NCBI RefSeq assembly: GCF_000241345.1
Contig: NZ_BAED01000070.1
Span: forward strand, 1-44,193
Direction of reading: 5' to 3'
Length of the DNA stretch: 44,193 nt
Source: Gordonia amarae NBRC 15530
Lineage (GTDB): Bacteria > Actinomycetota > Actinomycetes > Mycobacteriales > Mycobacteriaceae
The translations under genes were made by a program, and so were the position numbers. Position 1 is the first letter of the stretch. Every line of letters starts with the position of its first letter. Below, one piece after another: positions 1-6,493 of the stretch. The notes beneath the pieces were generated by a model that ran no database searches, was not told the DNA's origin, and was given only the letters and a program-made list of their open reading frames with translations.

Positions 1-83
1 CAGGGTATGCTAACGTCCGTTTCGAAACAGGCGCCCGAGCCGCGGGGGTCAGGGCAAGTCGATGGAAAGCGTAGGGCGCAACT

Positions 84-1892
84 GTGCAGTCAGCGCGTGT
101 CGTAAACACAGGTCAAACCAAGCGCAACGTGGTGCGGGCGACGGCTGTCGCCACGCTCGCGAGCCTGGCCGCGGTGACCGCAACCGCCAACGGTTCGGCC
201 GCACCGATCAGTGACACGCCTGTCGCCAAGAACAACACCGTTGCGCCCGAGCAGGTCTCGCCGTACGCCAAGAAGAAGGTCCAGCGGTACAACCCGAAGA
301 CCGAGACCTACGAGCAGCGGCAGGAGCGCATCGCCAAGCAGAAGCGGCCGGTGCTGCGTCAGAGCGCGGAGACCAAGAACGAGGACACCACCTGCGTCAG
401 TAGCGAATTCACCACCCTGAGCGTTGTCTTCGACTCCATCTACGACTCGCTGCTGCCCTCGCTGCCGCCCGCCGCTCAGGCAGCGGTCAAGCAGCAGCAG
501 AAGAGCCTGCAGCGCAGTCTCAAGAACGTCACGGTCTCCACGCTGTCGCTGAGCGATGACCCGCGTGCCCTCGGCGCCGACATGCAGGATCCGGCGAACA
601 AGTACAAGTCGCCGCATTCGACCTACATCGTCAACCAACTGCTCAAAATCCGTGACGGCAAGCAGAATGAGGCCATCCCGGTCGCCAATATCACCCTGTC
701 CCAGGCTGTGGAGACGGCGTGGCTGTACTTCTTCACCGGTGTGCTCGCCCCGATCAACTTCGCTCTCGGCATGGCCCCCGAGTTCACCGACATCAACCAG
801 CAGTCCAGCCCCGCCGCATATCTGCCGCTGCCGCAGAACATCACCGGCATCCTCGGATCGTTCCTCAGCTACAACACACTCGTCGGCATCTTCTTCGCCG
901 GCGGGCAGGCGGGTCTGACGGCGCTCTACAACCAGACCGCTACCTCTCTGCTGAACCAGTGCGTCGCGCGCGTCACGGAGGAGCAGAAGGAGAACGCGGG
1001 TAAGGCACACGAGCACATCCGCTACAACATCCCGATCCCCGCGATCATCAAGAACACCGCCAACCAGCTCGCCCTGGCCGACAAGGACAACTGCAAGCCT
1101 GTCGGGGCCAAGACGCTGGGTGAAATCACCGAGCGGACCATCAAGCAGGCCAAGGACGCCGCGCCCAATGCGCAGGCCCGTGCCCGCGTGGCCGCCGAAG
1201 GCCGTCAGATGATGGGAATCCTGCGTTCCAACTACATTCCGGCCAACCTGATCCCGAAGGACAAGGCCGACTTCGACGGCACCGAGCAGGCTGTTTCCAC
1301 GATCGGTGGTTTCATCCCGGTCCTCGGTGGCGCTCCCCTCGACGTGATCCTCGGCCTGAGCAGCAACGTGCGTCAGGGCCAGAGCCTGGGGCATCAGATC
1401 CCGCTGTCCAAGTTGACGGTGACCAAGTCGATCACCGGCGTCTACTACACCTACGCCTTGTCGGTGTGGCTGTTCCGCACCATCGGCACCTACGCCGGAA
1501 TCCCCGCACTGGCACCCGTCGAACTGATCCCGGGCGTCAACAAGTTCAACCCGGTGCGGATGATCTCGACAGTGCTCACTCTTCCGCTGACCTACGGCAT
1601 CACCACGTACCACAACGTGGTCCGCTCGATGTGCTTCACCGACGACGACACCACCGGTTCGGGTCTGGGCGCCGAGGCCCACAAGCGCAAGGACGAGGCG
1701 CAAGAGAACATCGCCAAGAACAAGGAGAAGGCGGACAAGGAGAGCACCGGTACCACCAAGCGGGCCAGCTCCACCACCACCAAGAAGCCCGCTCCGGCAT
1801 CGGACAGCGGCGAGTCGACGCCTTCGACCACCACGCCGAAGCCCAAGAAGAAGGCGGACCCGGACGACGAGATCCCGCCGTGGATCCGCTGA
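84..1892 (+). CDS. Secreted/membrane-associated protein of unknown function
   Basis: A 602-residue protein that I do not recognise. It begins at GTG, with purine-rich AGGGC/GGAAAG sequence upstream. The N-terminus looks like a signal peptide: basic residues, then an alanine-rich hydrophobic stretch ending near residue 39 (NGSAAP). The mature part has several moderately hydrophobic helices, around residues 205-230, 250-280, 400-430 and 450-510, and four scattered cysteines. The tail after about residue 540 is low-complexity, rich in Lys, Glu, Thr, Ser and Pro. Export is inferred from the N-terminus. The hydrophobic stretches could be membrane helices or packed helices of a cell-envelope protein. 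It is monocistronic, with a strong hairpin just downstream, and converges on an ABC transporter operon. Codon use and GC content match the neighbours. Function unknown. Confidence 0.8.
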   Translation: MQSARVVNTGQTKRNVVRATAVATLASLAAVTATANGSAAPISDTPVAKNNTVAPEQVSPYAKKKVQRYNPKTETYEQRQERIAKQKRPVLRQSAETKNEDTTCVSSEFTTLSVVFDSIYDSLLPSLPPAAQAAVKQQQKSLQRSLKNVTVSTLSLSDDPRALGADMQDPANKYKSPHSTYIVNQLLKIRDGKQNEAIPVANITLSQAVETAWLYFFTGVLAPINFALGMAPEFTDINQQSSPAAYLPLPQNITGILGSFLSYNTLVGIFFAGGQAGLTALYNQTATSLLNQCVARVTEEQKENAGKAHEHIRYNIPIPAIIKNTANQLALADKDNCKPVGAKTLGEITERTIKQAKDAAPNAQARARVAAEGRQMMGILRSNYIPANLIPKDKADFDGTEQAVSTIGGFIPVLGGAPLDVILGLSSNVRQGQSLGHQIPLSKLTVTKSITGVYYTYALSVWLFRTIGTYAGIPALAPVELIPGVNKFNPVRMISTVLTLPLTYGITTYHNVVRSMCFTDDDTTGSGLGAEAHKRKDEAQENIAKNKEKADKESTGTTKRASSTTTKKPAPASDSGESTPSTTTPKPKKKADPDDEIPPWIR

Positions 1893-1908
1893 TCCCCGAT
1901 AGCTGACA

Positions 1909-1946
1909 AAGAAACCCGGAATGTCCCAAGGCATTCCGGGTTTCTT
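1909..1946. terminator. Bidirectional hairpin terminator
   Basis: Perfect inverted repeat with 15-bp arms (AAGAAACCCGGAATG and its complement) around an 8-nt loop. On the plus strand it ends in TTTCTT, and the complementary arm gives a similar tract on the minus strand. It sits between two convergent genes, the secreted protein and the ABC permease, and probably ends both transcripts. Confidence 0.85.
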
Positions 1947-1962
1947 CGTCTGTGCTGTCAGA

Positions 1963-2718
1963 TCACGGGCGACGGCTGTAGCCGCGGACGGCGAGGAAGC
2001 CGCACACAAGGGTCAGGCCGATGGCCCACGCGATGGTGGCCATGACATCGCCCGCGTAGTCACCGCCCGAGGCTGCTCCGCGCATCGCCTGCGCCACATG
2101 CGAAATGGGGTTGGCCGCAGCGATCGGCTGCGCCCAGCCCGGCAGGTCGTGGAGTTGCACGAAGCCGGTCGACAGGAAGGACAACAGCAGGAGGAGTGCG
2201 TTGGTCGATGAGACCGCCGTTTCCACGGAATCCACGTAGGTCGCGATCGCCACCATCATCCAGGCCACCCCGAAGCCGAGAACCACCGGCAGCACGAAGT
2301 AGAGCACCGCGCCGCCGAAACCGTTGTGCCAGCGGAATCCCATCGCCACCGCCACGAGCATGACCACCACGACCGAACCCGCATTGCGCAGGGCGTCGGC
2401 GAAGATGCGTCCGGCGAAGGGCGCCACCGGTGAGACCGGTGAGACGCGGAGTCTGTCGTCGAAACCCGAGGTCCGGTCCTCCAGCGTGGCGACAGCCGTC
2501 CCCAGTGCCCCGAATGTCACGCCCATGACGACGAACACCGGTGCCGCGTACTGGACGTAGCCGGCGAGGCTCGCACCGGGCAGGACCATCTTGCCGAACG
2601 ACACCGACATCAACGTGAGCAGGATGATCGGCATGAACACGGCCATCGCGATCGTCATCGGCGACCGCACCATCAGCGTCAGTCCGCGCCGTGTCATCAC
2701 TTGTACATCGGTGACCAT
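1963..2718 (-). CDS. ABC-2 type transporter permease (DrrB/C-like), second permease
   Basis: Integral membrane permease of about 251 residues with six predicted hydrophobic segments. It carries the ABC-2 hallmark arrangement, including the motif LSTGFVQLHDLPGWAQPI before the last helices, followed by NPISH (compare NPIS/QPIS in DrrB-type exporters). I chose ATG at 2718, only 4 nt after the stop of the upstream permease and behind GGAAAGGTGG. A longer in-frame reading would run into the upstream gene. It is the last gene of a three-gene operon (ATPase, permease, permease) and probably forms a heterodimeric channel with its neighbour. The family exports lipophilic compounds such as anthracyclines, lipids or siderophores; the substrate cannot be read from sequence. 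Confidence 0.88.
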   Translation of the reverse strand: MVTDVQVMTRRGLTLMVRSPMTIAMAVFMPIILLTLMSVSFGKMVLPGASLAGYVQYAAPVFVVMGVTFGALGTAVATLEDRTSGFDDRLRVSPVSPVAPFAGRIFADALRNAGSVVVVMLVAVAMGFRWHNGFGGAVLYFVLPVVLGFGVAWMMVAIATYVDSVETAVSSTNALLLLLSFLSTGFVQLHDLPGWAQPIAAANPISHVAQAMRGAASGGDYAGDVMATIAWAIGLTLVCGFLAVRGYSRRP

Positions 2719-2722
2719 CTTC

Positions 2723-3538
2723 TCAACCCACCTTTCCGATGACCCGCGGCACCGCGGCGCCGAACACCACGACCAGCCCCGCACACCATGCCAGGGCGAT
2801 CAGCACCGTCGAGGTGGTGTGCTCCATCCCGAGCGTCGACGCCGCCCGCAGCGCCTCACCGAGCCGGGAGATCGGCTGGTTCTCGACGATGGGCCGCATC
2901 CATCCGGGATAGGCCACCGCGGGCACGAACAGCGTCGACACCAGCAACAGCGGGAAGTAGACCAGGTTGCCGATGGCCTGGACCGGCTCCATCTTCGCCA
3001 GCCCGTAACCGAGCACCAGATACGGCAGACAGATCGCCGCCGCCGCGCAGACGACGATCCCGAGGAAACCGAGAAAGCCGAGAACACCTGTCTCGAACCG
3101 GAACCCGGCGATATAGCCCACCACTATCAGCACGAGCGATCCGACGACGGTCCGGATCATCTCACCGATCAGCAGGGCGAGCGCAGGGGCGAGCCGTGAG
3201 ACGGGCATGGAGCGCAGCCGGTCCATCATCCCCGATCCCGCGTCCTCGGCCGCCCAGATCGAGATGGACATGCCGGAGAAGAACACCGACTGCAGAACGA
3301 TGGCGGGAACCATGAATTGGGCGTAATCGATTCCGGCGCGGTCCATCACCCGCCCGAACACCGTCAGGAACAGCACCGCGAAGACCACCGGCAGAACCAG
3401 CGCGCCGATCACCGAGGCCGGCCGGCGCGCCATCATCCGCAGGTGCCGCCCGGCCAGCGTCAGCGAGTCGGTGATCAACGATGGCCGCGGCGTCGTGCGC
3501 TCATCGGTCGGCGGGGCGCTGCGTGTTGTCGCCGTCAT
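2723..3538 (-). CDS. ABC-2 type transporter permease (DrrB-like), first permease
   Basis: A 271-residue permease with a short polar N-terminus and about six transmembrane helices. The cytoplasmic loop DRLRSMPVSRLAPALA matches the conserved ABC-2 loop between helices 2 and 3, and VAYPGWMRPIVENQPISRL is the family's pre-C-terminal motif. Its ATG overlaps the end of the ATPase gene by 4 nt (ATGA), so translation is probably coupled. It pairs with the second permease downstream. Having two different permeases with one ATPase is the DrrABC layout seen with mycobacterial lipid exporters and several siderophore-related systems. Substrate unknown; the upstream iron box hints at iron or siderophore biology. 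Confidence 0.9.
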   Translation of the reverse strand: MTATTRSAPPTDERTTPRPSLITDSLTLAGRHLRMMARRPASVIGALVLPVVFAVLFLTVFGRVMDRAGIDYAQFMVPAIVLQSVFFSGMSISIWAAEDAGSGMMDRLRSMPVSRLAPALALLIGEMIRTVVGSLVLIVVGYIAGFRFETGVLGFLGFLGIVVCAAAAICLPYLVLGYGLAKMEPVQAIGNLVYFPLLLVSTLFVPAVAYPGWMRPIVENQPISRLGEALRAASTLGMEHTTSTVLIALAWCAGLVVVFGAAVPRVIGKVG

Positions 3539-4518
3539 CGTCGCGCACCGGTCGTGTCGGCCGGCGCGTTGTCGTCCGTCTGTTCGCCGTCTCCGGCCAG
3601 GTCACCGGTCAGCGCGAGGAATACGTCGTCGAGGGTGGGATAGCGTAGGCCCACATCGTCGGGGATCACCTCATGCCGGTCGAGCAACCGCACGACGTCG
3701 AACAGCGTCTGCGGACCCTCCGCCGGAACACTGACCGTGCCGGATGTGTGGGTGACCGTCCACTGCGTTTCCAGCGCCCGGATCACCCGGGCTTGGTCGG
3801 CACCCGTGACCGACACCTCGCACACCGACCCGCCGACGAGTTCCTTGAGTCTGCCCGGGGTGCCCTCGGCGATCACCGCTCCGTGGTCGATCACCACGAT
3901 CCGGTCGGCGAGTTCGTCTGCCTCGGCAAGATATTGGGTGGTGAGGATGATGGTCATGCCGTCGGCGCGCAGGCGTTGGACGATCTCCCACAGCATGTTC
4001 CGGCTGCGCGGGTCGAGGCCGGTGGTGGGTTCGTCCAGGAACAGCACCTTGGGGTCGCCGATCATCGACGCCGCCAGGTCGAGCCTGCGGCGCATGCCGC
4101 CGGAGAAGGTCACCGTGCGCCGGTCGGCGGCCTCGGTCAGGTCGAATTGGTCGAGCAGGTCCGCCGCGCGTTCCTTGGCCCGTGCGGTTCCCAGTTTGAA
4201 CAGCCGCCCGAACAGCACCAGGTTTTCCCGGGCGGTCAGTTGTTCGTCCAGGGCCGCGAACTGTCCGGTGAGCCCGATCAGCGGGCGCACCGCGGCCGGA
4301 TCGGTGAGCACGTCGATCCCGGCGATCCGCACCTGCCCCTCATCCGGACGCAGCAACGTGGTCAAGACGTTGATGGTGGTCGTCTTGCCGGCGCCGTTGG
4401 GACCCAGCAAGCCCAGGATCTCGCCTTCGGCGACACTCAGGTCTATGCCACGCAACGCACGTACCGGTGCATTCCGCGACGCGAACGTCTTTGTCAGGCC
4501 TGTAGCCTCGACTATCAC
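3535..4518 (-). CDS. DrrA-family ABC transporter ATP-binding protein
   Basis: A 327-residue ATPase that energises the two permeases encoded downstream. Visible motifs: Walker A GPNGAGKTT (residues 39-47), Q-loop near residue 86, ABC signature FSGGM (138-142), and Walker B VLFLDEP (158-164) followed by TTGLDP. The switch region reads LTTQYLAEADELADR, with Gln where most ABC proteins have His. That is typical of the DrrA subfamily and not a defect. The C-terminal 80 residues are a DrrA-type accessory domain. I chose GTG at 4518 because AAGGAGGGG lies 5 nt upstream and homology begins there; the longer reading to 4668 runs through the iron-box promoter. It is the first gene of the operon and is probably repressed by an IdeR/DtxR protein when iron is replete. 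Confidence 0.93.
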   Translation of the reverse strand: MIVEATGLTKTFASRNAPVRALRGIDLSVAEGEILGLLGPNGAGKTTTINVLTTLLRPDEGQVRIAGIDVLTDPAAVRPLIGLTGQFAALDEQLTARENLVLFGRLFKLGTARAKERAADLLDQFDLTEAADRRTVTFSGGMRRRLDLAASMIGDPKVLFLDEPTTGLDPRSRNMLWEIVQRLRADGMTIILTTQYLAEADELADRIVVIDHGAVIAEGTPGRLKELVGGSVCEVSVTGADQARVIRALETQWTVTHTSGTVSVPAEGPQTLFDVVRLLDRHEVIPDDVGLRYPTLDDVFLALTGDLAGDGEQTDDNAPADTTGARR

Positions 4519-4529
4519 CGCACCCCTCC

Positions 4530-4548
4530 TTAAGTTAGGCAACCCTAA
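4530..4548. promoter_or_regulatory. Putative IdeR/DtxR iron box
   Basis: TTAAGTTAGGCAACCCTAA matches 16 of 19 positions of the known IdeR/DtxR operator TTAGGTTAGGCTAACCTAA. It lies 11 nt before the GTG of the DrrA-type ATPase. A -10-like TAACCT (minus strand, 4559-4554) just upstream would place the transcription start inside the box, the usual arrangement for iron repression. A second, weaker inverted pair, CTAAC and GTTAG (4545-4560), abuts it. Confidence 0.7.
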
Positions 4549-4613
4549 CGCGGAGGTTAGCACTGTGACCGGCCCGGCAGAACCCTCCGAACAGGATTCG
4601 CCCGGTCCCGGCA

Positions 4614-5006
4614 TCACACGGCGCGCAGACCGTCCTCGACGAGCTCGGCGAACAACTGACCGGCACACTCGTCGAGACTCCCCGACAGTTCGTCGTCACC
4701 ACCCGGAATCACCCGGAACTCGCCCGGCCTGCGGCGCTGCGACGCCATCACCCGCTCGATCCCGCCTTCGCCCAAGGTGTCCGCGTAGTACCGCACCCAG
4801 GGTTCGTAGTCGGATTTGGCCAGGTTGAGCCGGCGCAGCGCCTTGGCATCGATCACACCCGACCTGCCGACACCCAGCATCCGCACCACCCACCCGGCGC
4901 CGTCGGTGGCGGCGACGCCGACATTGCGGGGTTCGCGCCGGCGCATGTCAGCCGTGTACTGGATGAGATGCCAGGTCACCGTCTGCGGAAAAGCCATCTG
5001 CGTCAC
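4614..5006 (-). CDS. DUF3037 family protein
   Basis: A small protein of 130 residues. It has the features I associate with DUF3037 proteins: an N-terminal WHLIQYTADMRRREPRNVGV segment (short strand, then a basic turn and REPRNVGV) and a mixed alpha/beta body ending in an acidic helix. Function unknown. I chose GTG at 5006 because AGGAG lies 6 nt upstream, next to the stop codon of the HipA-like gene, which leaves an 8-nt gap. The in-frame ATG at 4997 is an alternative. DUF3037 genes are regularly found beside HipA-like kinase genes, and here the two form a tight pair. A joint role, for example accessory or antitoxin-like, is inference only. Confidence 0.75.
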   Translation of the reverse strand: MTQMAFPQTVTWHLIQYTADMRRREPRNVGVAATDGAGWVVRMLGVGRSGVIDAKALRRLNLAKSDYEPWVRYYADTLGEGGIERVMASQRRRPGEFRVIPGGDDELSGSLDECAGQLFAELVEDGLRAV

Positions 5007-5014
5007 GGCGGCTC

Positions 5015-5788
5015 CTAGAACAGGGTGTCGGGGACGAGCCGCAGCATCGGCCGGGCGAATTCGGGTTCGGCGGGTGTATCGGCCGAGGGTACGAGGCTCA
5101 CGATCTTGTCGCGACGGGCCAGCAGGTACTTGGCCAGCCACGACTGTTGCTTCTGCGTGATCAGGCCCCGCTGGTTGGCCTCGAGCAGCGGGCGTCCGAT
5201 CACGTGTGCCGAGATCGCCTGCACGCGTTGCTCCCAGAACCGCAGCAACTCCTTGTCGATGGCCTCGTCGGCGAATTCATGCCACGACAGTGGGAGGAGC
5301 GCCTCATCGTCGGGCTTCTCGGTGAACGCGTGCCCGCGCGGCTGAGCGAGTGAATGCCCGTGGTCGACGAGCCAGATGCCGAGTCGTTCGTCGTAGAGGA
5401 CGCTGTCGGCGAAACGGTGGGTGTTGTTGACCCAGGCGTCAAAGACGATCATGCCGGCCACGATCTGCGGCTGGGCTACGGCGATGTCCTCGGCGGTCGA
5501 GGGCGGCACCGAGATCCCACCGTCCGAACGCACACCCGGGATGGCCCAGTAGGTGGTTCCGTCCTGGTCCCGGGCCACCTCACCGGGCAGTACGGGCAGG
5601 CCGAGCGCGGCGGCGAGGCGGGAGCAGATCAGTTCGTTGGCGATCAGGTACGGCTCGTCGGGGTCGTGCTTGGTGACGTGCATCCACGAACGGCCCCAAT
5701 AGGTTTCGGGTGCGTCCGGATCATCGGGGTCATCTACACGGACGAGCTCGTCGAGCCGGAGACCGGGGCGGAGTTTGCGCGGTGCCAC
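5015..5788 (-). CDS. HipA-like kinase-fold protein (HipA_2 type)
   Basis: A 257-residue protein starting at GTG behind GGGAGGG. It shows the lobes of a HipA-like kinase: YLIANELICSRLAAALGLPVLPGEV near residues 47-70, WAIPG, and FDAWVNNTHRFADSVLY followed by WLVDHGHSLA around residues 115-147. In HipA relatives the catalytic loop resembles NxDRHxxN. Here it reads NNTHRFADS, so the usual Asp and Asn appear replaced, while the Asp of LVDHG (DFG-equivalent) remains. It could therefore be a pseudokinase or use shifted residues. It lies just upstream of and is coupled to the DUF3037 gene, and downstream of ogt. Family assignment is by motif; target and activity are unknown. Confidence 0.7.
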   Translation of the reverse strand: MAPRKLRPGLRLDELVRVDDPDDPDAPETYWGRSWMHVTKHDPDEPYLIANELICSRLAAALGLPVLPGEVARDQDGTTYWAIPGVRSDGGISVPPSTAEDIAVAQPQIVAGMIVFDAWVNNTHRFADSVLYDERLGIWLVDHGHSLAQPRGHAFTEKPDDEALLPLSWHEFADEAIDKELLRFWEQRVQAISAHVIGRPLLEANQRGLITQKQQSWLAKYLLARRDKIVSLVPSADTPAEPEFARPMLRLVPDTLF

Positions 5789-5846
5789 TGTTCGCCGCCC
5801 TCCCGCCGGTCACGTTCGCTGTCTGTGGTGCTGTGACCATTCAACA

Positions 5847-6359
5847 TCATTGCGATTGCTGATGTTCACGGCGCAGCAGCGAATCCTTGACGTCGGTCCC
5901 CCACGCGAAACCGCCGAGGCTGCCGTCGCTGCGCAGCACCCGGTGGCAGGGCACGAACAGCGCGGGCGCGTTGCGGGCGCAGATCGACGCCGCGGCACGC
6001 ACGGCACCGGGGTTGCCGACGACGGCGGCGAATCCGGTGTAGCTCAACGGCTGCCCCGGCGGGATCTCACGCAGCGCCGACCAGCCGAGCCGCTGCAGGT
6101 CGGTCCCCTGCTGCAGCACAGGGGTGGCTATCACGGCCGCCAGATCGCCGGCGTAGTAGGCGGCCACGTCCTCGGCGGCCCGGGTGATTCCCTCGGCCAC
6201 CTCGGTCGGCCGGATGTCCCGGTGAATGCGGTCGAGCACCGCCTGCCGGTCGGTGGTCCATCCCGATCCCAGCACCCGCCCGTCGTCGTCGACGATCAGC
6301 GTGAACGGTCCGTCCGGGGTGTCGACGGTCTGCACCGTGCCTTGCTTGCTGCCAGTCAT
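5847..6359 (-). CDS. ogt: Methylated-DNA-[protein]-cysteine S-methyltransferase
   Basis: Suicide repair protein that moves the alkyl group from O6-alkylguanine to its own cysteine. At 170 residues it has normal family length. The active site VPCHRVLRSDGSLGGFAWG (PCHRV at about residues 139-143) and the DNA-binding helix with AAASICARNAP are intact. I chose ATG at 6359; residues upstream of it would come from a repeat element and look non-coding. It lies downstream of ada-alkA on the same strand, the same pairing as alkA-ogt (Rv1317c-Rv1316c) in M. tuberculosis, which suggests shared induction by alkylation. A dispersed palindrome now separates the two genes and may reduce read-through. Confidence 0.95.
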   Translation of the reverse strand: MTGSKQGTVQTVDTPDGPFTLIVDDDGRVLGSGWTTDRQAVLDRIHRDIRPTEVAEGITRAAEDVAAYYAGDLAAVIATPVLQQGTDLQRLGWSALREIPPGQPLSYTGFAAVVGNPGAVRAAASICARNAPALFVPCHRVLRSDGSLGGFAWGTDVKDSLLRREHQQSQ

Positions 6360-6410
6360 GATTCTCCTGGTCGTTGTTTCCGTGGGAAGGGCTCGTCGGT
6401 GAGCCGCAAA

Positions 6411-6493
6411 CCGCTGGTTGAGGTGTGCGGAGCCCTGGCGCCTAGCCTCGAAACCCGGTGCAACAACATTGTCAGCGCACCGGGTTTCGGGGC
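6411..6493. repeat. Dispersed palindromic repeat, copy 1 (3' end of alkA)
   Basis: It begins GCTGGTTGAGGTG and contains a hairpin with perfect 13-bp arms, CGAAACCCGGTGC at 6449-6461 and its complement at 6477-6489, with a 15-nt loop. The same arm sequence and opening recur at 29553-29656. The minus-strand stop codon of alkA (6472-6474) lies in the loop, so the last residues of AlkA are encoded by the repeat. Compared with copy 2, the outer right arm is missing. Confidence 0.8.

Noticed and set aside
90..2009. Long open frame on the minus strand opposite the secreted protein gene
   Set aside because: It is an antisense shadow of a GC-rich gene: Arg/Gly/Leu-biased composition, no domain, and it spans a terminator hairpin.
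3841..3960. Gln in place of the switch His of the ABC ATPase as a sign of inactivation
   Set aside because: LTTQYL..EAD is characteristic of the DrrA subfamily, which is functional.
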